DNA of 64,000 nucleotides from Desulfovibrio sp. MES5 (GTDB lineage: Bacteria; Desulfobacterota; Desulfovibrionia; Desulfovibrionales; Desulfovibrionaceae), in contig NZ_MJUZ01000003.1 in NCBI RefSeq assembly GCF_002237645.1, positions 1-64,000 on the forward strand, written 5' to 3'. Shown here one piece after another: positions 9,136 to 18,219 of this stretch. How positions within the stretch are numbered: position 1 is the first letter of the stretch; each line of letters opens with the position of its first letter. Below the pieces are notes generated by a model, which was not told the DNA's origin, ran no database searches, and saw only the letters and a list, made by a program, of their open reading frames with translations. The translations under genes and the position numbers were made by a program.

Positions 9136-10370
9136 ACGTTTCCCTTGAGGGCCGTTACCGGCGGCAGCCCGGCAGCGACCCTGGCCGGGCGGACGCCGAA
9201 GATGCAGCCGATGGCGCAGGCCACAAGCACGCCCGCCGTAAAGACAAAGGGTGAAAGGCGGATGTGCAGCAGGCCGAAGCGGCTGAGCAGCCCGCCAAAA
9301 GCAGCCCCCAGCCCGAGTCCCAGCAGCGCCCCGCCACAACTCAGCAGCAACGCTTCCAGCAGAAATTGTCGGAATATGGCTTGGTGCGAAGCCCCCAGGG
9401 CTTTTCTGAGGCCGATTTCCTCGCTTCTGTCCGATACGGCAAGGTAGAACAGGTTGGCCTGGGTAAATCCGCCGACAACCATAGTGACAACAGCTACCAG
9501 GCCGAGAAAAATCACAATGCTGCCCTTGACCACATCAACGAACTGCATGATGTCCTGCATGGTTACCAGCAGAAAATCATCAGGGGCGCCGGGCGGCAGG
9601 TTGTGCAGGCGCCGCAGCAGGGAGCCCATCTGTTCCCGGTATGAGGCCATGGCTGCCGGGCCGCTGGTTTCAGGAAACGCCACGCGCAGCTGCGTCAGGT
9701 ACTGGCGCGAAAGGTTGAACCGGCGGATCATTGTGGTGATGGGCACGGTAACTCTGTCGTCAAACTCCACATCGCCTGAAACGAGCCCCTGTCGCGACAA
9801 TACGCCGATTACCGTCAGAGGCACGCCTTCGGCAACCACCATGCGCCCAAGCGGACTTTGCCCGCCGAAGAGTCTCTCGGCTGTGGCCGCGCCGAGAAAG
9901 CATACATTTTCGGCATGCTGCAGATCGTCCTCGGTAAAATCCCTGCCTTCTGCAAGATACCAGCCCCACGAAAGGCCGTGCCACGCGCCCGATCCGGCAA
10001 GCGTGTCCACAGTGTGGCGCAGCCCGCCTCCCTGTATGGCCACATTGCTTTTCAGCAGCAGGGGGGCAACGCGCGCGACGCCGGGCATGATTTCGCCGAT
10101 ACGGCGCGCGTCCTCCCAGGTGAGGGTCATAGGGCGCTGGTTCATGGCCTGCTCGACAAGGTTGCCGCCAATAATGTTGATGGCCGTGGGGCCGAATTTG
10201 ACGGCCAGTTCCTCGGCCTTGCGCTCCGCGCCTTCTATTGACGCCAGAATTACGGTCAGTGCGGCTATGCCCAGGCTGATGGCCCCGGCGATGAACAGGC
10301 TGCTGGCCCAGCAGGCTCTTATGGAAAGGCCTGCCTGCCTGAATATGCGGTATGTCTGGCGCAGGTTCAT
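9132..10370 (-). CDS. FtsX/MacB-type ABC transporter permease
   Basis: A 412-residue permease of the same plan as its neighbour: an N-terminal helix, a periplasmic domain (about 45-280) and three C-terminal helices, with the 'SDRSEEIGLRKALGAS' loop typical of LolC/MacB permeases. Two different permeases with one ATPase suggest a heterodimeric pump, as in LolCDE, rather than a MacB homodimer. Overlaps with the ATPase gene before it and the permease after it (both ATGA) show a tightly coupled unit. Confidence 0.88.
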   Translation of the reverse strand: MNLRQTYRIFRQAGLSIRACWASSLFIAGAISLGIAALTVILASIEGAERKAEELAVKFGPTAINIIGGNLVEQAMNQRPMTLTWEDARRIGEIMPGVARVAPLLLKSNVAIQGGGLRHTVDTLAGSGAWHGLSWGWYLAEGRDFTEDDLQHAENVCFLGAATAERLFGGQSPLGRMVVAEGVPLTVIGVLSRQGLVSGDVEFDDRVTVPITTMIRRFNLSRQYLTQLRVAFPETSGPAAMASYREQMGSLLRRLHNLPPGAPDDFLLVTMQDIMQFVDVVKGSIVIFLGLVAVVTMVVGGFTQANLFYLAVSDRSEEIGLRKALGASHQAIFRQFLLEALLLSCGGALLGLGLGAAFGGLLSRFGLLHIRLSPFVFTAGVLVACAIGCIFGVRPARVAAGLPPVTALKGNV

Positions 10371-11083
10371 GCCGTGTGATGCGGGAAGATTCTGCCGTCG
10401 CGCATGGCGATGCGGCGTGTGGCCGCGGCGGCAGTTTCCCTGCTGTGGGTTACCATGATGATGGTTGTGCCCGAGGCGTTGATGTTCCCCAGCAGATCCA
10501 GAATGGCGCGGCTGGTGGCTGTGTCGAGCTGTCCTGTGGGCTCGTCGGCAAGGAGGATGGCGGGACTGTTAAGCAAGGCTCTTGCCAGGGCCACGCGTTG
10601 CTGCTGCCCCCCGGAGAGCTGCCCCGGCATATGGTGCATCCTGTCCGCAAGCCCAACCTGTTCCAGCAGCAGTTCAGCCCTCCGGCGCAGCTCGTTTCCC
10701 GGTTTATCGCTGTAAACGCCGGGCAGCAGCACGTTGTCCAGGGCGCTTGCGTAGGGAATGAGAAAAAAACTCTGAAAAACGAAACCGAACAGGCTGTTGC
10801 GAAAGGCGCTGGCCGCCGTGTCGTCCAGGGCCGTGGCGTCATGCCCCATCAGAAGGTAAGAACCGCCCGTGGCCTGTTCCAGAAGACCGATGATATACAG
10901 CAGGGTGGACTTTCCGGAACCGGAGCTGCCGGTAAGGGCGATAAAATCGCCAGGCGGGACTTCGAGGCTGATGTCATGCAGCACTCTGGTTTCAAGCCCG
11001 TCCCGCGCAAAGGTCTTGCTCACATGCTCAAGCCTGACGGGCATATGCTCCGCGCCGGGCGGCGCTGTCGCCGCCGCGCTCAT
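10367..11083 (-). CDS. LolD/MacB-type ABC transporter ATPase
   Basis: This 238-residue ATPase has Walker A (GSSGSGKST), the LSGGQQQR signature, Walker B (ILLADEPTGQLD) and the H-loop (MVTHS). The DEPTGQLD form is typical of the MacB/LolD group. The ATG chosen overlaps the stop of the HlyD-like gene (ATGA); a GTG three codons earlier is possible. It should power the two FtsX permeases. Confidence 0.92.
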   Translation of the reverse strand: MSAAATAPPGAEHMPVRLEHVSKTFARDGLETRVLHDISLEVPPGDFIALTGSSGSGKSTLLYIIGLLEQATGGSYLLMGHDATALDDTAASAFRNSLFGFVFQSFFLIPYASALDNVLLPGVYSDKPGNELRRRAELLLEQVGLADRMHHMPGQLSGGQQQRVALARALLNSPAILLADEPTGQLDTATSRAILDLLGNINASGTTIIMVTHSRETAAAATRRIAMRDGRIFPHHTA

Positions 11084-12366
11084 TGCAGCCACTCCTTGGG
11101 CAGCGGCGTCGGCAGGTCAAGGCTTGTAGCCACTGTCTGCCCTTGGGCCAGCCCTTCGACGACTTCGGTATTGCTGAGCCCGGCAAGGCCCGTGCGTACA
11201 GTGACAGGCCGCACGCTGTCGCCGTCGACCACAAATACAACCCTTTTGTCCCCCAGCCATTTGAAGGCCGTATTGGGAACAAGAAGAGCATCGTCTTTTT
11301 CAGCGACAAGAATGTTGCACCGCGCGGTCATTTCAGGCCGCAGCTGCAAAGCTGTCTCGGGCGCGAGGCGAACGAGGGCGCGGTAGTAAACAATGTTGTT
11401 GCGGATTTCCGGGCCTGGATGGATCAGGTCCACCACTCCCCCGAAGGTCTTGTCGGGAAAGGCCTCGACGGTAAACGTCACGCGCGAGCCCACGCCGACC
11501 TGGCCTATATCGTTTTCGTCGACAAACATGCGCAATTCCATACGGCGGGGGTCAAGCACCGTCACAAGGTAGGCTACCTGAAACCCGGCAACCAGGGTTT
11601 CCCCTTCCTGAGCGGTAATCTCGCTGACAACGCCGTCCATTGGGCTTATGATGGTCGCGTACGAAAGTCTGGCGTCGGCGGAAACAAGCTCCGCCTCGGA
11701 TTCGGCTATGGCTTCTTTCAGATAGGCCGTGCGAAGGCCGTATTCCGCTTCCAGCCGCCGCCGGGCGGTCTGGTGCTGCGCGAAAAGCGCCGTCGCCATC
11801 TCAGCCGCCTGACGGGCTTTTTCCGCATCGTTCTGCGAAACTCCCGATACTTTGGCCAGCGAGGACATACGCTTGAGATTGCGTTGCGTATAATCCCTTT
11901 CGGCCTTGGCCGAAGCCATAAGAGCTTCTGTTTCCATTATTTGCAGAGGGTAGGTCTGCTCGGCGATTTCCAGTTCGGCCCGGAGTTTGCGCAACGTGGC
12001 CTCAAGTTTGAGGCATTCGGCCTTTTGTTCGCGGGCGTCCAGTTCTGCGATGATCTGTCCTTTTGTTACCGGATCTCCCAGTTTGACGTTCAGCGTCTGG
12101 ATGACCCCTGTAAAACGGCTTCCTGTTTTAACTTCCGCGCCTTCTTCGGGCTTTATTATCCCTGTTACGGAAAACTCCTTGCGCAGCGTCCCCTTGCCGA
12201 CCATGCCCGTACCACGCACCTGAGGTCGGGGCGCAGCTTCGGGGAGCAGCAGAACGCACAGAACAAGCAGCGCCAGCGCTGCCGCAACTGCTGTTTTCGG
12301 ACGCCGCCGTACACGCTGCTTAGCGGCTATCAGTGCCGCGCGCATTGATGCAAGGCCCTTGCTCAT
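11080..12366 (-). CDS. MacA/HlyD-type periplasmic adaptor protein
   Basis: A 428-residue membrane-fusion protein: N-terminal anchor helix (about 24-44), lipoyl-like half motifs around a long coiled-coil hairpin (about 110-235), then beta-barrel and membrane-proximal domains ('GQVGVGSRVTFTVEAFPDK', 'LVPNTAF'). It would bridge the ABC pump to an outer-membrane channel; no TolC-like gene is in the window. The start was chosen because AAAGGA lies six bases before it; a longer frame begins at 12435. It lies 11 bases after the ABC gene upstream. Confidence 0.9.
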   Translation of the reverse strand: MSKGLASMRAALIAAKQRVRRRPKTAVAAALALLVLCVLLLPEAAPRPQVRGTGMVGKGTLRKEFSVTGIIKPEEGAEVKTGSRFTGVIQTLNVKLGDPVTKGQIIAELDAREQKAECLKLEATLRKLRAELEIAEQTYPLQIMETEALMASAKAERDYTQRNLKRMSSLAKVSGVSQNDAEKARQAAEMATALFAQHQTARRRLEAEYGLRTAYLKEAIAESEAELVSADARLSYATIISPMDGVVSEITAQEGETLVAGFQVAYLVTVLDPRRMELRMFVDENDIGQVGVGSRVTFTVEAFPDKTFGGVVDLIHPGPEIRNNIVYYRALVRLAPETALQLRPEMTARCNILVAEKDDALLVPNTAFKWLGDKRVVFVVDGDSVRPVTVRTGLAGLSNTEVVEGLAQGQTVATSLDLPTPLPKEWLQ

Positions 12367-12377
12367 TGACAGTCCTT

Positions 12378-14144
12378 TCATATGGTCAGGCCGGCCGTGC
12401 CGGGCGAGCTGTCCCCGCCTGACGGCAGTTGCCATGTTTTAAGCGTGTTCTGATGACGCCATAGACGGGCATAGACGCCGTCTTTCAGATCCAGCAGGGC
12501 CGCATGTGTTCCACTTTCGCATATCCGACCCTGCTCCAGCACCAGAATGGCGTCGGCATTGCGTATGGTTTCAAGGCGGTGGGCGATGACCAGCAAGGTT
12601 TTCCCTGCCAGCAGGGAATTCAGTCCCTCCTGAATGTGCAGTTCGTTTTCCGGGTCCAGCGAGGCCGTGGCCTCATCCAGAATGACGACAGGGGCGTTTT
12701 TGAGGATGGCCCGCGCAATGGAGATGCGCTGTTTCTCACCGCCGGAAAGCAGCGCGCCGCCTTCGCCGATGCGCGTGTCATACCCATGTTCAAGTTGCTC
12801 GATAAAATCGTGGCAGCGCGCCTTGCGGGCGGCCTCCACCACCTCTTCAAAAGCGGCCTCGGGCCGCGCCATGCGGATGTTGCTGCATACCGTGTCGTCA
12901 AAAAGGTACACGTCCTGAAAGACGACGCTGAAGTGGGCGTAAAGCTCTTCCGGCTTCACGGCACGGATGTTCGCGCCGCCAAGGGTGATTCTGCCTTCCT
13001 CAACATCCCAGAACCGCAGCAGAAGATGGGCCAGGGTGCTTTTGCCGCTGCCGGAATGGCCCACCAGGGCGGTCACGCTGCCTTCCGGCATGGAAAAAGA
13101 GACCTTATGGATGACCCTGCCGTTTCCGTAGTCGAAAGAAACGTTCTCAAATTCCACGGCATGTCCCTTGGCTGATTCGTGTCCATGCACGGGCAGGGGC
13201 TGCGTCTGCATGATGCCGTACAGGCGCTGGGCTGCGCTGATGCCGTGCCGCAATTCCGGCAGAACCACGCCGAGCTGCTGCATGGGTTCCACAAAGCGGC
13301 AGCCTGCCACCAGAAAGAACATGAAGGCCGGAATGCTCGCCGCGCCGGAACCCACAAGGTGAAGCCCGGCCAGCATGGTAGCCAGAAAGCCCAGGTCGAG
13401 GGTGCTGGAATAAGCCATGGAAAGGGCGCCGTACTGGCCTTCCATTTTCATGCTCAGCCGCTGGTACTGCTTCCATCTGTCGTACAGGGGCGTGTAGCGC
13501 AGGCCGGTCAGGTCGGCAGCCTTGAGCTCGCGTATGCCGCCGACATAGTCCATCAATGAGGCAAAAGCGTCATCACGGGATTTCAGGTAAGCGTGCCCCT
13601 GGCTCGCCGTCACACGGCAGGCCAGCAGCATCAGGGGCAGGGCGCATATGACCGAGAGCAGGAGCACCCCGGTGATCTGCCAGCTGAAAAACAGCATGAT
13701 AAGGCCGAGAAGCAGCGGAAACGCCAGGCAGGCAATGAGATCGAACAGATACATGCCGAAGACGGTTTCCATGCTTTTTATGTCGTCGATGACCGAAGCG
13801 GAAAGCTCGCCTGTGTCGCGCGCCTTGAAAAAAGCCAGGGAAAGCCCCCGCAGGTGAGTGCATAGGCGCAGGCGCAGTGATGAACTGATGGCGTAAGCGC
13901 CCGTAAAGGCGGCCAGCAGATAGCGCAGGTTGAGAACACAGTAGGCCACGGCCAGGCCTGCCAGCAGACCTATCCAGACGGTCCGGGACAGGGCTCCGCC
14001 CCCGTCGTCAGGCATAAGCGTCTGGAGAAGAAAGAACGCCACGACATATGAGGCCTGTTGCGCGCCCATGAGGGCCATATTGAGCGTGCACGCCCGTTTG
14101 AGTGAGCCGAGCCCGCCAGCGAGGGTTGAAAGTATGTTCAGCAT
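12378..14144 (-). CDS. ABC transporter, fused membrane and ATPase domains (YbtQ-like)
   Basis: A 588-residue half-transporter with six membrane helices in the first 300 residues and a nucleotide-binding domain: Walker A GHSGSGKST (about 362), signature LSGGEKQR (about 466), Walker B VVILDEATASLD. It overlaps the gene upstream by seven bases, and the two would make a heterodimer. In yersiniabactin loci the paired fused ABC proteins YbtP and YbtQ, although of exporter fold, import the ferric siderophore. The same arrangement next to a TonB receptor suggests import here. An export role cannot be ruled out from sequence. Confidence 0.88.
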   Translation of the reverse strand: MLNILSTLAGGLGSLKRACTLNMALMGAQQASYVVAFFLLQTLMPDDGGGALSRTVWIGLLAGLAVAYCVLNLRYLLAAFTGAYAISSSLRLRLCTHLRGLSLAFFKARDTGELSASVIDDIKSMETVFGMYLFDLIACLAFPLLLGLIMLFFSWQITGVLLLSVICALPLMLLACRVTASQGHAYLKSRDDAFASLMDYVGGIRELKAADLTGLRYTPLYDRWKQYQRLSMKMEGQYGALSMAYSSTLDLGFLATMLAGLHLVGSGAASIPAFMFFLVAGCRFVEPMQQLGVVLPELRHGISAAQRLYGIMQTQPLPVHGHESAKGHAVEFENVSFDYGNGRVIHKVSFSMPEGSVTALVGHSGSGKSTLAHLLLRFWDVEEGRITLGGANIRAVKPEELYAHFSVVFQDVYLFDDTVCSNIRMARPEAAFEEVVEAARKARCHDFIEQLEHGYDTRIGEGGALLSGGEKQRISIARAILKNAPVVILDEATASLDPENELHIQEGLNSLLAGKTLLVIAHRLETIRNADAILVLEQGRICESGTHAALLDLKDGVYARLWRHQNTLKTWQLPSGGDSSPGTAGLTI

Positions 14145-15904
14145 CTCTGATCGTCCTTCTTTCCGGATGCAATGCTCCACGAACGGGCCTTGTGGTGGGC
14201 GTTCCACATGGCGGCATACATGCCGTCACAGGCCAGCAGGCTTTCATGTGTACCGCGCTCGGCGATGGTTCCCTTGTCCATGACGAGAATCTGATCCGCT
14301 CCGGCGATGGTGTGCAGGCGGTGCGCCACAGCCACGACCGTACACCCGCGCAGCAGGGTGGACAGGGCTGCCTGGATTTCCGCTTCGCTTTCCGCATCGG
14401 CATAGGCTGTGGCCTCATCCAGAATCACGATGGGGGGGTGGCGCAAGGCCATTCTGGCAAGGGCGATACGCTGTTTCTGGCCGCCGCTGAGGTGGGTTTC
14501 CCCACCGTCGCCAATGCGCGTGCCGTATCCGTTGGGAAGAGCTTTGATGAACTCGTCGCAGCGGGCCGCAGCGGCAGCGGCCGTGATGGCTTCAGGCGTG
14601 GCGGCGGGCATGCCCAGAGCGATGTTTTCGCTCACAGTGGCGGTAAAGATATGGGGAGCCTGAAATACAGGAGCAACAAGACGCGCCAGTTCCGGGGAGG
14701 GGAATTCCGCCAGGGCATGACCGCCTATGCGCACGCTGCCCACCGAAATTTCTTCCATGCCCGCCAGTACGGCTGCCAGGGTGCTTTTGCCTGAGCCGCT
14801 CGCGCCCACTACCGCTGTTGTGGTTCCGGGCTCGGCGGTGAAGCTGACATTGTGGAGGATGGTTTTGTCGCCAAAACGGACGCAGAGGCTATCCGCTTCT
14901 ATGCGCGCGGCGCCTGCCGCACCTGCGGAAAGCGTGCCGCGCTTTTCAACGGGAGCCGCGAACACGGCGCGTATGCGCGCCACGCTTTGTCCGGCCTCTG
15001 CCGCAATGGCCGCCAGGCGGCTCAGTTTGGTGAGCGGGGAAAGCGAAATGCCGCCGAGCATGAGGAAAAGAGTTACATCCGCCAGGGAGGCATGCCCTGT
15101 GATGTAAAGGATGCCGCCGCCGATGGCCGCCACGGTGAAGGGCATGACCGTCAGCGATGAAAACATGGCCCAGCGCGGCGCGAAAACCTTGTAGCCCAGC
15201 ACCTGGATTTCCCTGAACGCCTCCACTGCCTCGCGCATTTTGGCAAAGGAGTCCACGCCCCGGTTGAAGAGTTTGATCACGGGCATGCCCCGCACAAATT
15301 CCACCACTGCCGCATTGAGATTTTCCAGCGCCTCGTTATAGGTTTTCCAGATATTGTTTTTGCCCATGGCGGCATAGCTGCCCGCCTGAAGCGCCAGGCA
15401 CAACACAAAGAGCGGAATCAGCAGAAGTCCCAGTTTCCAGTTGATCCAGGTCAGGCAGGAAAGCGCCGTCAGGGGGAGCACCAGAGCCGATATGGCGTCG
15501 GGGATGTGATGGGCGATGAAGCCGTCGATCTGGCCGACATCGGTTGTGAACACTTTTTTCAGTCCGCCCGTGGACTGCCCGGAATGCCAGTGGAGCGGCA
15601 AATCGCCCAGATGCGTCAACAGCCTGTGGCGCAGGTTTGTGGAAACATGCAGGGCCGCGAAGTGTGAAAGGGCTATGGAGGAGAGCTGAAAGGCCCAACG
15701 GGCAAAAACGGCCAGCGCCGCATAGCAGAAGAACGTGGTGATGTTGCCCTGAACGGCGTGGCCCATGAGTTGTTCCATGATCAGCCAGGCCATCAGGAAA
15801 GGGACGGGAATAAGCAGGGCGTCCAGAGCGCCAAAGAAAATGGCTCCGCCAAGCATAAGCCGGGAACGGGAGGAAAGGCGGATCAGTTTTGTTGTATTTT
15901 CCAT
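14138..15904 (-). CDS. ABC transporter, fused membrane and ATPase domains (YbtP-like)
   Basis: A 588-residue partner of the next gene. It has six membrane helices (about 15-310), Walker A GASGSGKST (about 367), signature LSGGQKQR (about 472) and Walker B IVILDEATAYAD, where the usual S/L of ATASLD is changed. The starting ATG follows the receptor gene by 85 bases, a gap holding a strong hairpin. It probably forms a heterodimeric inner-membrane transporter for the metal-loaded product with its neighbour. Confidence 0.88.
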   Translation of the reverse strand: MENTTKLIRLSSRSRLMLGGAIFFGALDALLIPVPFLMAWLIMEQLMGHAVQGNITTFFCYAALAVFARWAFQLSSIALSHFAALHVSTNLRHRLLTHLGDLPLHWHSGQSTGGLKKVFTTDVGQIDGFIAHHIPDAISALVLPLTALSCLTWINWKLGLLLIPLFVLCLALQAGSYAAMGKNNIWKTYNEALENLNAAVVEFVRGMPVIKLFNRGVDSFAKMREAVEAFREIQVLGYKVFAPRWAMFSSLTVMPFTVAAIGGGILYITGHASLADVTLFLMLGGISLSPLTKLSRLAAIAAEAGQSVARIRAVFAAPVEKRGTLSAGAAGAARIEADSLCVRFGDKTILHNVSFTAEPGTTTAVVGASGSGKSTLAAVLAGMEEISVGSVRIGGHALAEFPSPELARLVAPVFQAPHIFTATVSENIALGMPAATPEAITAAAAAARCDEFIKALPNGYGTRIGDGGETHLSGGQKQRIALARMALRHPPIVILDEATAYADAESEAEIQAALSTLLRGCTVVAVAHRLHTIAGADQILVMDKGTIAERGTHESLLACDGMYAAMWNAHHKARSWSIASGKKDDQRC

Positions 15905-15937
15905 GAGATGCGGTCACTCTGTGGGGTGGGTAAATTT

Positions 15938-15967
15938 CCGCCCGCCGCGGAGAACCCGGGCGGGCGG
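15938..15967. other. GC-rich hairpin between receptor and ABC genes
   Basis: A nine-bp stem (CCGCCCGCC / GGCGGGCGG) with a 12-base loop in the 85-base gap after the receptor stop. There is no clean T-run, so it may be a partial terminator or an mRNA stabiliser that lets the receptor be made in excess of downstream genes. Confidence 0.5.
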
Positions 15968-15989
15968 GGACAGATTCCAGTAAACCAGA

Positions 15990-18182
15990 TCAGAAGGTGT
16001 ACTGCGCCTGCACGCCTATTTCACGGGGGCGGGCCATCATGCCGATGTTGGAAGCGGGCGTGTAGTAGGAAAGGTAATTTCGGTTGGTAAGGTTATTGCC
16101 GTAAAGATACACGCCAAAGCCTTCATATTCGTAACCGATGCGGGCATTGAGCAGGGTGATGTCGCCACGCTGTTCTTTGTTGTCTTCACTCCAGTAGAGA
16201 GCGCCTATCTGCTGCACTTCACCGCGGGCAAAGATGCCTGTTTCGTGACGGTACTGAAGGGCAAACAAGGCCGTGTAATCGGGCGTGTAGGGAACCTTGT
16301 TGCCCGAATAGTCCCTGTCCTTCTGGGTAAATTCGTCAAATTTTGCGTTGGTGTAACCGAAGCTGGCCTCGGCATCCAAACCAGGCAAAAGGTGGGCCAG
16401 AGCGTCAACTTCGAAACCGTAACTTCTGGCGGAACCGGCGTTGCTGCTCAGGTACTGGCCCGATCCAGCATCGTACTTGAAGATTTGAAGGTTATCGAAA
16501 GTTGAATAAAAAAGAGCCGCGTTAAGCTGAAGTTTTTTGTCAAACCATTCTGTCTTTGTGCCGAGTTCATAGTTCCAGGCGGTCTGAGAATCGTATTTCA
16601 TGTTGAAGCCGGTACTGCTTACATTATTGAAGCCGCCCGGAATAAAACTGCGGTTAACCCCCGCGTACATCATGAAATCGTCAGTAAACTGATAGCTGAG
16701 ATTAAACTTGGGCAGCAGTTCCATCCACGAATCGTCATGCGTTTTATCAACTTTTGCCAGCTGTTGCGTGAACCCGAAATCTGGAAGGCTCATGGTGGAA
16801 TCATTGCGAATGTTGATCTTTTTGTGCGTATACTGGCCGCGTAACGCGCCCGTGGCCCGCAGTTTGGAGATCAGAGGGACACTCAGTTCGCCAAAGGCGG
16901 CATAGTCCTGTGTGTATTCGTGACTGGGCTGATTTTGATACGTGGTGGCCGTGGTGGTGAAGCCCGGTATGCCAGTGGGATAGTCTTTAACCTTGGCGTC
17001 GCTGTACACGCTGCGGATGTGCATATCTGTATAGCCGCCAAACACGCCGGCCAGCCAGGTTACGCCGTCAGCGCTGTCCGGGGATTTGATGCGCAACTCC
17101 TGCGTGAATTCCTTGCGCTCGTTCTTGCGCCCGGTATCAAAATTTTCTGCGCTGGCTCCCAGAGGATTCAACATCAATGGATTATACACAAACGCCATGT
17201 CGCAGGCGTAGTCCAGAAACTCGCTGCGGAAGGTCGTGATGGATTCCAGAATAAGAGGCTCAAAATTCACCGTTGCCGTAAGAGCCATATTGAGAATGTC
17301 AGTGTTGAGATAGTCGCCGTCATTGAGCGGGGAATCCAGCGTGGGGCTCTCGCCCCATATGGCATTGGAATACCCGTCGCGGCGTGCGGTGTAGTTTATG
17401 TAGAAGTTAAATTCCGTGTCCTTGGTGGGAGTAAAGCGCAGTTGCCCCTTGACCCGTTCCGTGCGTTCCCTGTTGCCGTCGGACGTGTCGTCGTGCTCCA
17501 TGAAGCCGTTGGTGGTGTTGTGCTGGCCTGAAACCGAAAAGAAGAGCTTGTCTTCGATAATGGGGCCGCTGACGGTGCCGCCGGCCTTGAAGGTGTTGTA
17601 AGAACCGTATTCGGTCTGGATCCCGCCGTGCCATTCATTGCCTGGCTTGCGGGAAATGACGTTGATGACGCCGCCCATGGCGTTTTTGCCGTAGATGGCG
17701 CTCTGGGGGCCGCGCAGAACTTCCACGCGCTCCACATTCATGAGAGGCGCATCCAGATTGAAGTACGTATCCACCGGCACGCCGTCCACATACATGACAA
17801 TGGGGCTCGTGGACGTGCCGGGTGATGTGGTCACCCCGCGGAAGGACATCAGGCTCGCACCGCCGATAAAGGGGCTGAGGTTCAGGTTGGGAACCCGCTG
17901 CATGACGCGTTCGATGGTGTCCACCTTGGCGTCTTCAAGCTTCTCGCTTGTGAGGACTGAGATGGAAGAAGGCGTTTTCTGCACATCCGTGGCCCGTTTG
18001 TCAGCTGTGACAATAACGGTCGGGAGCCGGTAGTTTTCTTTTTCCTCAGTGGCCGTGTCTTCGGCCAGCGCTCCACCCGGAAAGGCCAGAGTCAGGCAAA
18101 GGGCCAGGGCCGCAATGCCCCGGCGGGTTTGGTTATGCACATGTTTTGGATGTTTCTGCCCCGCGGATCTGTTGTGCGACAT
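15990..18182 (-). CDS. TonB-dependent outer-membrane receptor
   Basis: The 730-residue protein has a signal peptide ending near ALAEDT (about residue 40), a TonB box-like LPTVIVTADKR (about 50-60), a plug domain with 'VEVLRGPQSAIYGKNAMGGVINVISRKP', and a 22-strand-type beta barrel ending in an aromatic residue (...AQYTF). It resembles FyuA/FptA-type and related siderophore receptors. It should take up the metal-loaded product of the adjacent NRPS/PKS using the TonB system at the left of the window. The ATG follows GGAAGGAAAAGTA. A longer frame to 18308 runs into the MATE gene and was rejected. Confidence 0.92.
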   Translation of the reverse strand: MSHNRSAGQKHPKHVHNQTRRGIAALALCLTLAFPGGALAEDTATEEKENYRLPTVIVTADKRATDVQKTPSSISVLTSEKLEDAKVDTIERVMQRVPNLNLSPFIGGASLMSFRGVTTSPGTSTSPIVMYVDGVPVDTYFNLDAPLMNVERVEVLRGPQSAIYGKNAMGGVINVISRKPGNEWHGGIQTEYGSYNTFKAGGTVSGPIIEDKLFFSVSGQHNTTNGFMEHDDTSDGNRERTERVKGQLRFTPTKDTEFNFYINYTARRDGYSNAIWGESPTLDSPLNDGDYLNTDILNMALTATVNFEPLILESITTFRSEFLDYACDMAFVYNPLMLNPLGASAENFDTGRKNERKEFTQELRIKSPDSADGVTWLAGVFGGYTDMHIRSVYSDAKVKDYPTGIPGFTTTATTYQNQPSHEYTQDYAAFGELSVPLISKLRATGALRGQYTHKKINIRNDSTMSLPDFGFTQQLAKVDKTHDDSWMELLPKFNLSYQFTDDFMMYAGVNRSFIPGGFNNVSSTGFNMKYDSQTAWNYELGTKTEWFDKKLQLNAALFYSTFDNLQIFKYDAGSGQYLSSNAGSARSYGFEVDALAHLLPGLDAEASFGYTNAKFDEFTQKDRDYSGNKVPYTPDYTALFALQYRHETGIFARGEVQQIGALYWSEDNKEQRGDITLLNARIGYEYEGFGVYLYGNNLTNRNYLSYYTPASNIGMMARPREIGVQAQYTF

Positions 18183-18219
18183 TACTTTTCCTTCCGTTGT
18201 TAATAGACAAGCGAACAGC